A DNA stretch of 64,000 bases from the NCBI GenBank assembly GCA_964598845.1, contig CAZRDM010000007.1, forward strand, positions 48,120-112,119, in the 5' to 3' direction. Under the pieces are notes generated by a model that saw only the letters and a list, made by a program, of their open reading frames with translations, had not been told where the DNA came from and ran no database searches. Every line of letters starts with the position of its first letter. Positions within the stretch are counted from its first letter, which is position 1. Below are positions 25,896 through 34,820 of the stretch, one piece after another. The position numbers and the translations under genes are program-made. The DNA is from FEN-987 sp964598845 (lineage in GTDB: Archaea > Thermoproteota > Bathyarchaeia > 40CM-2-53-6).

Positions 25896-25991
25896 TCGTC
25901 CCTCGACCTAGAGTTTGGTGCTCTCCTGGAACGTCATAGTAGCATTTAAGACTTCGTCGTACATTTCTGTGCGTCGAGGTGCGACTGCCAA

Positions 25992-26495
25992 ATGTGGCGT
26001 CAGATAGCGGAACGCCTCAGAGAATATCCAGGTCGCCAGAAAGTCGCTAGATCACTCGTTGAACTCGGACTGAGTATCAGGGAGGGTACAAAGATCTACT
26101 GCGGGGGAATAGAACTCTCAGACGTCAAGATAGCGAGATTCCTCGGCGTAGATCGAAGGACTGTAAGGGACACAGCGCAGCTCATTTCTTCGGATCCCCT
26201 TCTGAAACCAGTATTTGAGAGAATGCGCCCGGCAGGTCCATTTCTGGCCGACGTTGCAAGGTTCCTCGGTTACAGCGTCATTGAGATCTATGCGGATCCC
26301 CACACAGTTGGGATCGTCGCTCAGGCCGCCACGTTGATCGCGCAGGAGAACATAGCAATTCGACAGGCGTTCGCCGACGACCCTGACCTTACTCCAGAGC
26401 CAAAATTAACGTTGGTAGTGGAGAAAGAGCCTTCGGGAGCTATTCTACAGAAGATGTTGAAGATCCCCGGCGTCAACAAGATTTCAACATACTGA
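25992..26495 (+). CDS. ACT-domain regulator of amino acid metabolism (COG2150-like)
   Basis: A 167-residue protein. An N-terminal helix-turn-helix is visible in LSDVKIARFLGVDRRTVRDT near residues 41-60, and a C-terminal ACT domain (AAGPFL-like spacer, then DPHTVGIVAQAATLIAQENI and GAILQKMLKIPGVNKIS) would bind an amino acid. This matches the archaeal predicted regulators of amino acid metabolism. It is divergently transcribed from trpB2 with about 95 bases between starts, so trpB2 is a likely target and tryptophan or another amino acid a likely effector. Both are inference. Confidence 0.78.
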   Translation: MWRQIAERLREYPGRQKVARSLVELGLSIREGTKIYCGGIELSDVKIARFLGVDRRTVRDTAQLISSDPLLKPVFERMRPAGPFLADVARFLGYSVIEIYADPHTVGIVAQAATLIAQENIAIRQAFADDPDLTPEPKLTLVVEKEPSGAILQKMLKIPGVNKISTY

Positions 26496-26516
26496 CCGCT
26501 GGCCCTCAATTTTCCG

Positions 26517-27008
26517 CTAATGTGGTTCTCGTACGTCAAATTTTCCATAGTGGGCAATTTCATCAAGTGGTTTGCGAATCTTCTTTCGTTTCGTTCTGGG
26601 TTCCGCGGGATAACCGAAGGGTATCACGCTTACGAGCTTCATCCTCTGCGGTGCACCAAGACTGTCTTTGACCGCATCTTCATTGAAGTTCGTAATCCAA
26701 CATGAACCAATGCCCATCTCCCAAGCCGCGAGGACCATATTCTGTATTGAGCGCGCGCCATCGACTTCCGGCAGCTTTGCCCGGTCCATCAGGACAGCTA
26801 TGGCGAGCGCAGCATTCGCAATATGCTGACCTGTGGGCGTTAGCTCTGAGATCTTCTTCAGACTCTCCTTGTTCTTGATTATCACGAAGTGCCAAGGTTG
26901 AGAGTTCTTTGAACTTGGGGCAAAACGGCCTGCCTCCAAGATTCTGCCGAGGCTCTCGTCTGGAATAGGCTTGTCTAGGTACTCTCTAATTTCGCGTCGT
27001 GTTCGCAT
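26517..27008 (-). CDS. Nitroreductase-family FMN oxidoreductase
   Basis: A 163-residue nitroreductase-fold protein. RTRREIREYLDKPIPDESL is the N-terminal FMN-binding segment (usual R-R-S-x-R pattern), ILEAGRFAPSSKNSQPWHFV the central motif, and GARSIQNMVLAAWEMGIGSC the second flavin and dimer helix. The C-terminal FGYPAE followed by a basic RTKRKKIRKP is normal. The natural substrate cannot be deduced. I start at ATG 27008; the frame extends six codons upstream. It is convergent with the ACT regulator. Confidence 0.85.
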   Translation of the reverse strand: MRTRREIREYLDKPIPDESLGRILEAGRFAPSSKNSQPWHFVIIKNKESLKKISELTPTGQHIANAALAIAVLMDRAKLPEVDGARSIQNMVLAAWEMGIGSCWITNFNEDAVKDSLGAPQRMKLVSVIPFGYPAEPRTKRKKIRKPLDEIAHYGKFDVREPH

Positions 27009-27100
27009 ACAGGTGAAAGTATCCATTCACCTTGACCGCTTGGGCAAGCGATAAATGCACCATGGCAATAACCTTGCCGCCCTTGGTTCGGTGGAAGTGA

Positions 27101-27499
27101 TTGCAGGCGATCCAGAGAGTTCGTGACATCATGATACGGAACGTCATAACGGCGAAGCCCACAACAAGTTTGCGGGATGTAGCCAGACTAATGTTCAAGA
27201 ATCGAATTGGTAGCGTTATTGTGGTCAACGGAAACAGAGTTGCTGGCGTCTTGACTGAGAGCGATTTCATTAGGCTTGCCGCGCGAGGAATAGACATGAA
27301 AGAAGCTGTCGCTAATGACTTCATGACTCGGAACGTCGTTACATGCGATCCGTCCATCACGGTGATAGATGCGCTCATGATCATGCGCACCGAAAGAATT
27401 CGTCATCTACCAGTAGTAAAGAAAGGCAAGCTAGTTGGCATACTAAGTATCAGAGATCTAATAGCTGCAACACAGTTGTCGTCGTTCTACGTAATCTAG
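27101..27499 (+). CDS. CBS-domain pair protein
   Basis: A 132-residue protein made of two CBS domains. The first is VRDIMIRNVITAKPTTSLRD with GSVIVVNGNRVAGVLTESDF; the second is VANDFMTRNVVTCDPSITVI with IRHLPVVKKGKLVGILSIRD. Such pairs bind adenine nucleotides and act as energy or ionic sensors, usually on a partner protein. No other domain is fused. TTG 27101 follows GGTGGAAGTGA. It is divergent from the nitroreductase gene. The partner is unknown. Confidence 0.85.
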   Translation: MQAIQRVRDIMIRNVITAKPTTSLRDVARLMFKNRIGSVIVVNGNRVAGVLTESDFIRLAARGIDMKEAVANDFMTRNVVTCDPSITVIDALMIMRTERIRHLPVVKKGKLVGILSIRDLIAATQLSSFYVI

Positions 27500-27564
27500 G
27501 CATAGGCAAACAAAGAAAAACAAAATCGTTGGAGAAATGAACGTCTCCGGGCGATCACTGAACT

Positions 27565-28008
27565 CTATTGATGCGTTCTATCAATAATAACCCAAAGTTC
27601 TTCTTCTAAGGTTCCACCGCGTTGCGGTTTCTCGACGAACCTGCCTATTTCTCGCCAGGCACGATCATGTATTATTATTGTCGGTATACGGACAACATTC
27701 ATTTCATCGGCAATATCGCGGTTTTCGTCGAAATCAATCACCTTAACGTTCAACGCCGCATTATTTGCTGAGGCAAATAATTTCGCCAAGTTCGGTAATT
27801 GAGCTCGACACTCTGCGTTCCATTCTGTGGCGAACACTACGAGGAAGTAGCGGTCCGTAAGGCTCGCAAACTTGTCAATTATGTCTGGTTTTGGTTGATA
27901 CTCTTGGATTCTCTTCTTGATCGTTTGTTTTACAGTCGGGTTCTTCATGCTGTTTATGTAGTCCCAAAGGCTAGGGTGAGGTCCAATAACATTCCGGAGA
28001 AGCGACAA
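27565..28008 (-). CDS. Thioredoxin-fold protein lacking the first active-site cysteine
   Basis: A 147-residue protein with a thioredoxin fold in its last 95 residues: RYFLVVFATEWNAECRAQLPN near residues 53-73 occupies the active-site position and VVRIPTIIIHD near 98 is the cis-Pro loop. The usual CxxC is NAEC, so only the second Cys remains and disulfide exchange by the normal mechanism is not possible. Other chemistry, or a binding role, is likely. The N-terminal 50 residues are basic and helical. TTG 28008 is the assigned start, and other starts within this segment are possible. Confidence 0.68.
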   Translation of the reverse strand: MSLLRNVIGPHPSLWDYINSMKNPTVKQTIKKRIQEYQPKPDIIDKFASLTDRYFLVVFATEWNAECRAQLPNLAKLFASANNAALNVKVIDFDENRDIADEMNVVRIPTIIIHDRAWREIGRFVEKPQRGGTLEEELWVIIDRTHQ

Positions 28009-28175
28009 ATCCGAGTTACCTGCAAGACATCAATTTCTTGGTTAGCTTCAGGGTGAGAAAGAAAGCAGCGTCATGGCGGATGCATGAACTCCCTGTACCG
28101 CGCACATTTCTGGCAGCTACTGATGACGAACCACATATTAGAGTTTTGGAAAGCCCTCCGAAGGGAGAAAGCTAT

Positions 28176-30155
28176 CTAAAGCGCCCCGACCAACAAGATC
28201 TTCCTTGCTTTGAATTCGTATTTCGCTTTGTCCTCAGATTTTTCCGTTGTCCCGTAGACCTCGATCTCCTTCCCTAGGAGATTCGAGAATGCCACTCTCT
28301 CTAAGTTGATTGAAGTCCTCCCTTCTTTCAGCATATGGCCCCGGGCTATCTGAATATCAACTGCAATGAATCTAGACGGGTCTTCACTTGAGAGAATTAC
28401 GTCCACAACTCCCGTTCCATCATCAATTCTAAGGCGCCCATACAAGCCGATATCCCCAGTCCTATGGGCCTTGCAGTTCTGGCAGACGAAGTCGCCCTCC
28501 AACACTCCTAGCTCAGAACTGCATGTTTCGCAAAGGGCCACTAGTTTCTGTTCTCCGACAAGATCTAGAACCACTCCCTTTATCCATGTGGTTAAACCTG
28601 GTTCGAGCGCAATCACGTGGCGTATGTCCTGCCATGCAGGCCTTGCAACGTCGTGTTGCTCGAGAGGCTCCAATCTAGTCAGGGCTATTGAGCTCAATTC
28701 CAACTGACCTCCCAGACCGGGTCTTACCCTCAGGCCCGTAATCCTCAACTTCGCCCCGGTTCGTAGTGTGATCGCGCTGTTCGCCTGTTCTCTCCACAGC
28801 GTCACCCTCGCCGAACCCACATCGTCCCTTATGGTGAAGGAAGCCACCGATACGGTCTCTCCTCTTTCGGTAGCAACCTGACGTATCACCGGCTCGTCTC
28901 CGACAACGCCTTCAATGATCAAGAGACCTCTAGAGGTCTCAAGAGAGTCAAGCTTTGCAGCTCGCGGGCGAATCTCTGACTTTGACTGTAGTACTTGTAG
29001 TTCCCCAGTTCTTCCCAAGCTGAGCCTAACTTCGCCCAACCGTTCTCTTACTGAAACGCCGCGAACCTCGATGAGAGCCTGCTCCGGAAGTTGATTGACA
29101 ATCTCTGCCTTATCATCCCAAAGCGAGAGTGAAGCGATTCCGGTTTCATCTGCAACTATCAACGTTGAAACTTTCACCGCTTCGCCAGTGGCTCGCGTAA
29201 CTTCTCGCGGCTCTCCTTTGGCGATGACAGATACTGCTAGATCCACGGCACCCGATTGAGGAGTAAGACTGGCAATCTTGTGCTTCCTTTGAACTGGTGT
29301 TTTCAGATAATCGGGTGGAGACTGAAGAATTTCCACTTGGCCACGAGATTCAACGTGTAACTCAGGTCTCCCATTGTTGTCAAATCTTACTCTGGAATTC
29401 AAGATCTGCAGTACCTGCCCCTTCTTCAGCTCTCGGAGTTCCTCCGCCCGTTCGTTCCAAGCAACCACCGGAATAGTTCCTGAATCATCGGCGAGAAGCG
29501 TCCGAAGTACACTTCCTATCCTGTCCTCTTTGGTGAACGAGTAGAAGCGTGGATCGACCTGGACGACTCCGACCGCATTCACTTGGTTCAGTTCGCCGGT
29601 GAGCTTGCTCAAGGGCGTGAACACATCCTTGAACTCCGAAAAATCGGTCGTAGGCATATCTTGTGGGTCGATCTCGATGCTGCTCCGATCTCCTGCATGT
29701 AACTCGGGTTCGCCTGCCAGGCCCTGCCGTGTGTAGGCGTGTCCAATCCTGATAATCCTTCCTTGCAGTTTCCCTGCCCGCGAGACGAAGTCTACATGTC
29801 TATCCCATAGTGCACAGTTGACGCGACCAGTCTTGTCGATTAAGACAAGTCTCATGACCCGACCGCGCATTCCATCTCGTCTCTGAAATCCCTGTGGAGG
29901 CCAAGCGAGCAAAATGCGGCCTGAGACTGTGACATCATTCAATCCGCTTACGAGGTCTTTTACTCGCATCCTTCCGAGCTCCGTCCCAAGCGTCTGGATG
30001 AGGAGTTCCTCGGCTACAAGTCTAGCCGCGCCTTCATCCGAAAGCAAACCTCGGCCTTCCTTCTTCTTCTCATCTATCAGGGCAAGGATTTCTTCCCGCG
30101 ACAAGTCGCGGCGTTTGCACAGAATATCATCGACTATGGCTTGAACCGAAGACAA
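28176..30155 (-). CDS. Replication protein A-like multi-OB-fold ssDNA-binding protein
   Basis: A 659-residue protein with about five OB folds in tandem. Repeated patterns such as VSGRILLAWPP, VNAVGVVQVDPRFYSF, VKVSTLIVADETGIASLSLW and VASFTIRDDVGSARVTLWRE mark the beta barrels. A C4 zinc ribbon (CETC, then CQNC) near residue 560 lies inside the last fold. This is the archaeal RPA large-subunit plan, binding single-stranded DNA in replication and repair. The N-terminal 80 residues are helical (LSREEILALIDEKKKEGRGL). A possible TATA box lies 125 bases upstream at 30281-30290. No RPA-associated small subunit is adjacent. Confidence 0.85.
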   Translation of the reverse strand: MSSVQAIVDDILCKRRDLSREEILALIDEKKKEGRGLLSDEGAARLVAEELLIQTLGTELGRMRVKDLVSGLNDVTVSGRILLAWPPQGFQRRDGMRGRVMRLVLIDKTGRVNCALWDRHVDFVSRAGKLQGRIIRIGHAYTRQGLAGEPELHAGDRSSIEIDPQDMPTTDFSEFKDVFTPLSKLTGELNQVNAVGVVQVDPRFYSFTKEDRIGSVLRTLLADDSGTIPVVAWNERAEELRELKKGQVLQILNSRVRFDNNGRPELHVESRGQVEILQSPPDYLKTPVQRKHKIASLTPQSGAVDLAVSVIAKGEPREVTRATGEAVKVSTLIVADETGIASLSLWDDKAEIVNQLPEQALIEVRGVSVRERLGEVRLSLGRTGELQVLQSKSEIRPRAAKLDSLETSRGLLIIEGVVGDEPVIRQVATERGETVSVASFTIRDDVGSARVTLWREQANSAITLRTGAKLRITGLRVRPGLGGQLELSSIALTRLEPLEQHDVARPAWQDIRHVIALEPGLTTWIKGVVLDLVGEQKLVALCETCSSELGVLEGDFVCQNCKAHRTGDIGLYGRLRIDDGTGVVDVILSSEDPSRFIAVDIQIARGHMLKEGRTSINLERVAFSNLLGKEIEVYGTTEKSEDKAKYEFKARKILLVGAL

Positions 30156-30280
30156 CTGAAAACTCGCCAGCCCTCAGTTTTGGTTTTCTTCACCGCATCC
30201 CAAACCTAAGCCTTCCCATTCGCACTTAGGGTGGTGGCCTCAACGATCGGAGAAACATCAACGTTCCCTTTTGAGAACAT

Positions 30281-30290
30281 TAATATATTC
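30281..30290. promoter_or_regulatory. AT-rich box in the 343-bp RPA / EF-like intergenic region
   Basis: TAATATATTC reads as a TATA-like box on either strand. It could serve RPA (start 125 bases away, long leader) or the genes on the plus strand. In the rest of 30156-30498 I see only a possible small ORF (30340-30486) and no RNA gene. Confidence 0.35.
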
Positions 30291-30339
30291 CCATTCATCC
30301 CGCTTCTAAGTGGCGCTCTGGGCGAGCTGACAACGCGAA

Positions 30340-30486
30340 ATGTCGTCTAAGACATCCGCGTGTCCTCGCCCTACCGCCTTTACTCTTCGTGAGAATGCGA
30401 TCTACCCTCTCCATGTCAGCATGACCAACTATGGCATGGAGATCGAGCGCATCGAAAACTATTCAAGCGCACAACAAGAACATTAG
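30340..30486 (+). CDS. Possible 48-residue protein upstream of the EF-like gene
   Basis: An ATG-initiated frame encodes MSSKTSACPRPTAFTLREN, continuing to a TAG 12 bases before the EF-like ATG. TATA-like sequence at 30281-30290 would start transcription about 30 bases upstream. Composition is protein-like but nothing is recognised, and no ribosome-binding site is obvious. Confidence 0.22.
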   Translation: MSSKTSACPRPTAFTLRENAIYPLHVSMTNYGMEIERIENYSSAQQEH

Positions 30487-30498
30487 AATGAAACCATT

Positions 30499-30765
30499 AT
30501 GGAATCCCCGTACGAGAAAGTTGGCAGAGTCACACACTTCTACCCGAAACTGAACGTTGCTGTGGTTGAGTTGAGTGCCTCTATCAGCAAGGGAGACCGA
30601 ATAGTGATCAGAGGAAGCAGCACCAACATTGAGCAATCTGTCGACTCCATGGAAATTGAACATAAACAGATTGCCAGTGCTCAGACAGGCCAGTCCATCG
30701 GGTTGAAAGTGGCTGGACGAGTACGCGAGAACGATATCGTCTACAGGGTAAGAGTAGGCACGTAG
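30499..30765 (+). CDS. Translation elongation factor-like protein (EF-Tu domain 2-like)
   Basis: An 88-residue protein consisting of one beta-barrel similar to domain 2 of EF-Tu-type GTPases, without a GTPase domain. EKVGRVTHFYPKLNVAVVEL, then SKGDRIVIRGSSTNIEQSVD and KQIASAQTGQSIGLKVAGRV, follow the domain 2 pattern of a GDRI turn and a GQxIGLKV strand. Small stand-alone proteins of this kind are conserved in archaea and annotated as elongation-factor-like; their biochemical role is unknown. Confidence 0.72.
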   Translation: MESPYEKVGRVTHFYPKLNVAVVELSASISKGDRIVIRGSSTNIEQSVDSMEIEHKQIASAQTGQSIGLKVAGRVRENDIVYRVRVGT

Positions 30766-30879
30766 AGCGAAATGTGATAGGTTTTTGCTCAACCACATAA
30801 CCTCCATGGTGCATGGACGCTATCCCATAACCTTAGAATAGCAGACGGCATCTAGACGACTGCCGGAGACGTTGTCGTC

Positions 30880-31188
30880 ATGGCAGAAGTTGTTATCGAA
30901 GGGACTGTGCTCGTTGTCACTCCGATTCAATCTCCCCAAGGTAGACCCATGGTCCAGATCACGCTCGGAGACCCCTTCAAGGGGCCGGTTACATTGCCAC
31001 TTGATGTAGACCGGGAAGTTGCCGGACTCACCATTGCTGTCCAGAAAACACTGAGTCAGCTACCATGGTTTGGACAACAGCTTGGTACCCCGCGGTTGAC
31101 TGTCACCCTTACGGAGGAAGAATATCAGGACTTGGGACGTCCCAGGTATCCCGACCATGTGACTATTACACTTAGAGTTCAGACTTAA
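30880..31188 (+). CDS. Conserved small beta-rich protein of unknown function (arcadin-1-like?)
   Basis: A 102-residue, predominantly beta protein: VVIEGTVLVVTPIQSPQGRP, MVQITLGDPFKGPVTLPLDV and a final strand pair around LTVTLTEEEYQDLGRPRYPD. The ending, a strand followed by YxxLGRP and a D-x-V-T-I-T-L strand, reminds me of arcadin-1-type proteins, but this is weak and no crenactin gene is in the window. No catalytic residues stand out. It lies 114 bases after the EF-like gene, same direction, and ends 60 bases from the convergent helicase gene. Confidence 0.5.
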   Translation: MAEVVIEGTVLVVTPIQSPQGRPMVQITLGDPFKGPVTLPLDVDREVAGLTIAVQKTLSQLPWFGQQLGTPRLTVTLTEEEYQDLGRPRYPDHVTITLRVQT

Positions 31189-31249
31189 CTGACCCGAAGC
31201 TGAACACATTCTCCGAACGATTTCGCAGGAAAGAACCAGTTAGCAAGCG

Positions 31250-34108
31250 TTAATCCCAGAAGAGTCGAGTTCTAGCATATTCGCGTTCGGCTTTAAGTAT
31301 GTCAACGTAAAGATCTTCTTCACTTCTGTGCATTCTCCTGAGGATTCGCGTCGCCGTTGCAGGCCCGACCCCCCTTCCGCTCATGACAATGACGGCCTCC
31401 TTGCCCTTCGTTTGGACCAGACTGGCACTCAGCCAACCCTGCCGCCAATTGTGCTCTTCTTCGGGCTTGAGTTTCACACCTTTTCTCTTCTTCTTGACTG
31501 TGATTGCCAGAGTATTATTCGCCGGGTATGTCGCGGCGATCAATGTTGAGCGGCATTTGGCGCAACTTATCTTCTGACCTAACTCGCCCACGACTCTGAT
31601 GGCATCCCAGTCACCGTTGAACATGCATACTAATCGAACGGTCTCCTTGAGCAATCGTTCCCTGACGATCTCTGTCAGCGATTTCGATGGGACAGCAGGC
31701 CTGAGTAGATCATGCGGAATTATCTTATCAATTATCGGTGTTGCGTAAGGCGAACAAGATTCCAAGTGTTCCTCCGCAACATCGACAGCAATCTCCTTGG
31801 CTCGTATCTTTGCGATTATGCTTTTGGTGGTTGTGAGATCGAATTTCTCCAGAAGGACCTCTCTGCTTGTTTCGAAGTTGACGGGTGTGTCTCTCATCGC
31901 CCGAACCAGCATCCTCGCTCGGTTTGATTTATAGTCAGCCTTTCTCTCAACGACTCCGAACCGCCTTGCCACATGCCAGTGCCTCCAAGCAAACAAGTCA
32001 GAATTCTCTAGTGCTTGGATGAGTACGCTTTCAACATCTTCAGGAGTGAACCTCGACAGTTCTAATGCAACCATTTCGGGCTCAATCTTGAACGGACAAA
32101 TCAGCGCTATGCGATAGGGATCTGTTTGAGTCACAACATTTACTCCATACTTGGCGCTCAAGATTGAAGCCAAGATCAATGCTAAGGTGTCATTCGCGGT
32201 GCTTCCGAAGCAAGCGTGAATAACAATACAGTTCTCGAATTTCTCTATGATGATGTGAGTATGCGTTGGCAAAGGGAAATGCTTCAGTTGGGCTTTGACA
32301 GTCTCTTTGATCTTTTCAAGAGCGGTATCCGCCAACGCGAACTTCTCTTTGATTGCTTCTGAAGAGAGAGGATCTTCAACGTCAGATGCAAAGTAAGCGC
32401 GCAACCTTCCAACGTCTTGAGCCGTTTCGAAACTGACTGGAATGATCTCGCCCTCCCAACTGGGGATAGCGTCGAGGGTGGGAACTGTGGGTTCGACTTC
32501 AACCGTAAGTTTCTCCTCGTTCACGCTGATAATCTTCCAAGTATGCCCGTGCATTATGAAGACCGTACCGCTCTTGCATTTTCTAGCTACGAAGTCCTGA
32601 TCGAGCGTTCCGATTCTCCGTTTTCTGAAGAAGTCGTAGACATCGAAACGTCTCACGTCGGGAATGACTGAAAGATTTTCGTAGTAGTATCGGTAGGTTC
32701 TCGGGAATCTAGGTGAGACAACGCCATCGATGAATCTTATGATCCTGATTGAGTCGAGGAATTTTGTGAGGTCGTATAACTCTTCAGCCGTGACATCCCC
32801 GTACGAATATGATCCGCGGATGATCTCGTACAACTGCTCCATCTTCGCTCGTTTCAGATCAAGGGCGATCCCTGCGATTTGATGAGCTAAGACGTCTAGG
32901 GATCTCTCATGGATAGTCGTCTCCTCAATTCTTGCCGCCTTGGAATTAGCAACAAGTACGGCTCCTTCAAGAAGATCGTCCGCCCAAGTCCCGATTATCG
33001 TGCCCTTGGCAACTCCCTTGAGGCTATGGCCACTGCGCCCTATGCGCTGAATCAGTCGAGTTGCCATCCTCGGTGACATATACTGGACAATGAAATCCGC
33101 CCTGCCGATATCAATACCAAGTTCAAGCGATGAAGTACAAATTACGGCCTTAACAGAACCTTCATGAAAACCTCTCTCAACATCCTCTCTTATCTCTCTC
33201 GAAAGTGAACCATGATGAACACGAACTGAGAGTTCAGGATCTAGGGCGTGAAGCTGCGACCCAACTGCTTCTGCTTGTTCACGTGTATTTGTGAAAACGA
33301 GAGTACCGTGTCTTTCCAAGATTATTTTCGCGATCTGTCTTGCTCTTGCGATGGTCGTGGGCGGCAGTCCCAGTCTATCCGAATCTTTAACGTCGGGGGG
33401 TGTTGGAGGAACGTAGTCAATCCGAATCTCGAATTGCTTGATCTCCTCTGATTTAGCAACAGCGACAGGGCGATCAATTCCGGCTAGGAATCGAGCTACC
33501 TTTTCCTCTTCACCTACGGTTGCTGAGAGGCCTATCCTCTGAAAGTCTCGGCCCGTCAAATGTCGCAACCGTTCTAGGGCCAGGGATAGCTGAACTCCCC
33601 GCTTATCCGTTGCCAGTTCATGTATTTCGTCTATGACGACCCATCTGACTCCCTTTAGATGTTCACGCATCCTCCGTCCGGGGAGGATGGCCTGGAGAGT
33701 TTCAGGTGTCGTGACAAGCATGTTTGGAGGGGATCGGGCCTGCAATGCTCTTGCGCTAGCGGTTGTGTCACCATGTCTCACTTGGACTTTGATATCGAGC
33801 TCCTTTCCGATATCTGAAAGCCGGCGAACAATGTCGCGATTCAGTGCTCTGAGAGGAGTAATGTACAAGATCGAGATGCCCTTCGTTTCTCCTTTCGAGC
33901 GCTGCTCAAGAAACATGTTAAAGACTGGCAGAATAGATGCGAACGTTTTTCCGGTTCCGGTTGGCGCGATAACTAGAACGTCCTTTCCTTCAAGGATTGG
34001 AGGGATAGCGATCCTCTGTATGTCGCTCGGTTCCTCTAATCCAATCGTCTCGAGATGAATTCGTATCGGTCTATGCAATTGCGCGAATGTATTTTCGAGT
34101 ACGGACAC
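31250..34108 (-). CDS. lhr: Lhr-type superfamily 2 DNA/RNA helicase
   Basis: A 952-residue Lhr-core helicase. DIQRIAIPPILEGKDVLVIA is the Q-motif region, APTGTGKTF near residue 48 Walker A, ILYITPLRALN motif Ia and WVVIDEIHEL near 170 the DEIH box. RIGLSATVG is motif III, VFTNTREQAEAVGSQLH motif IV, and QRIGRSGHSLKGVAKG near 355 motif VI. A winged-helix and large Lhr-specific C-terminal region follow, ending with a Cys pair in SCAKCRST near 860. Lhr enzymes translocate 3'-5' and act in repair or RNA metabolism. Apparent start GTG 34108, with no clear SD site. Confidence 0.92.
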   Translation of the reverse strand: MSVLENTFAQLHRPIRIHLETIGLEEPSDIQRIAIPPILEGKDVLVIAPTGTGKTFASILPVFNMFLEQRSKGETKGISILYITPLRALNRDIVRRLSDIGKELDIKVQVRHGDTTASARALQARSPPNMLVTTPETLQAILPGRRMREHLKGVRWVVIDEIHELATDKRGVQLSLALERLRHLTGRDFQRIGLSATVGEEEKVARFLAGIDRPVAVAKSEEIKQFEIRIDYVPPTPPDVKDSDRLGLPPTTIARARQIAKIILERHGTLVFTNTREQAEAVGSQLHALDPELSVRVHHGSLSREIREDVERGFHEGSVKAVICTSSLELGIDIGRADFIVQYMSPRMATRLIQRIGRSGHSLKGVAKGTIIGTWADDLLEGAVLVANSKAARIEETTIHERSLDVLAHQIAGIALDLKRAKMEQLYEIIRGSYSYGDVTAEELYDLTKFLDSIRIIRFIDGVVSPRFPRTYRYYYENLSVIPDVRRFDVYDFFRKRRIGTLDQDFVARKCKSGTVFIMHGHTWKIISVNEEKLTVEVEPTVPTLDAIPSWEGEIIPVSFETAQDVGRLRAYFASDVEDPLSSEAIKEKFALADTALEKIKETVKAQLKHFPLPTHTHIIIEKFENCIVIHACFGSTANDTLALILASILSAKYGVNVVTQTDPYRIALICPFKIEPEMVALELSRFTPEDVESVLIQALENSDLFAWRHWHVARRFGVVERKADYKSNRARMLVRAMRDTPVNFETSREVLLEKFDLTTTKSIIAKIRAKEIAVDVAEEHLESCSPYATPIIDKIIPHDLLRPAVPSKSLTEIVRERLLKETVRLVCMFNGDWDAIRVVGELGQKISCAKCRSTLIAATYPANNTLAITVKKKRKGVKLKPEEEHNWRQGWLSASLVQTKGKEAVIVMSGRGVGPATATRILRRMHRSEEDLYVDILKAEREYARTRLFWD

Positions 34109-34214
34109 TTCGCCAACCCAAACTTTTCCTATGGATCTCCCACGAACTTATTGGAGAATGCTACCTGAGGGCATGCCTCGTCATGATTTGGTGGGCCAGT
34201 CCGACTTATCATGC

Positions 34215-34325
34215 TCACGATGAGGGCTTCTCGTACGCGAGATATACGAATATGAGAACCACAGCTAGGAATGCCAAGAACATTATGCCGATTTGAAAGA
34301 GTCCCCAGAACTCGTCTGTTGTCAA
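34215..34325 (-). CDS. 36-residue single-pass membrane protein
   Basis: A short minus-strand frame starts at TTG 34325 and encodes TTDEFWGLFQIGIMFLAF followed by LAVVLIFVYLAYEKPSS: an acidic and aromatic head, one clean membrane helix and a short tail. A TTTAAA box at 34366-34371 lies about 40 bases upstream, so initiation would fall about 15 bases before the TTG. The helix ends and the promoter make this more convincing than a random frame, but no family is recognised. Confidence 0.5.
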   Translation of the reverse strand: MTTDEFWGLFQIGIMFLAFLAVVLIFVYLAYEKPSS

Positions 34326-34365
34326 GGAAACAACCCGTGTTTGGACCGTAGAAAGCAAGTGTCCA

Positions 34366-34371
34366 TTTAAA
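34366..34371 (-). promoter_or_regulatory. TATA box of the 36-residue membrane protein gene
   Basis: TTTAAA read on the minus strand, about 40 bases before TTG 34325. It sits immediately downstream of the SWIM-protein stop at 34389, so the small gene has its own promoter. Confidence 0.42.
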
Positions 34372-34388
34372 CACTGCCCCGTCAATGA

Positions 34389-34820
34389 TTAACCGTGCTC
34401 GTTCGACACTTCCTTCGCTCTCCAACGGGCTGTAATGATTGAATATTGCGAATCGGTTTTGCGTAGTCTCTCAAATCGATTGAGAGCTTCCGCGATCCTC
34501 TGTGCAATTATATGATAACATAAGCCTCTCTTCTTGTCCATCACGCGAAAGTAGAAGTCGTCGCAATAGCAAAAGGGAATGTCAGGCATCACTTGGTACT
34601 CGTTCCTTCTCCCTTGCACCGTCCATACAACTCGGCTACTGGGTTTGAATTCATATCGACGAACTCCAAGGGAACGAGCTAGTTCCCAACCATTGGCAAA
34701 TCTTTCACCGAAAGTCTTGATGAGCTGCTCTCTGAGACGTGGAGATAACGCACGCTCTGACTTGAGTTCATTGAACGCTTCTTGCATTAGTTCGTTCTCT
34801 AATTGGTATGGTTTGTGCAT
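34389..34820 (-). CDS. SWIM zinc-finger protein
   Basis: A 143-residue protein with a SWIM domain (CxCx[n]CxH): the CYC of PFCYCDDFYFRV and the CYH of KKRGLCYHIIAQRIAEAL, near residues 82-106, provide the Cys and His ligands. An N-terminal helical region (ENELMQEAFNELKSERALSP) precedes a strand-rich segment (YEFKPSSRVVWTVQGRRNEY). Archaeal SWIM proteins of this size are predicted nucleic-acid binding, and SWIM partners of recombinases are known. Its partner here is not evident. It lies between the Lhr helicase and the proteasome gene. Confidence 0.72.
   Translation of the reverse strand: MHKPYQLENELMQEAFNELKSERALSPRLREQLIKTFGERFANGWELARSLGVRRYEFKPSSRVVWTVQGRRNEYQVMPDIPFCYCDDFYFRVMDKKRGLCYHIIAQRIAEALNRFERLRKTDSQYSIITARWRAKEVSNEHG

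Noticed and set aside
30180..30300. C/D box small RNA in the RPA upstream region
   Set aside because: C-like and D-like boxes appear only with mismatches, and no paired C'/D' set with proper spacing could be found.
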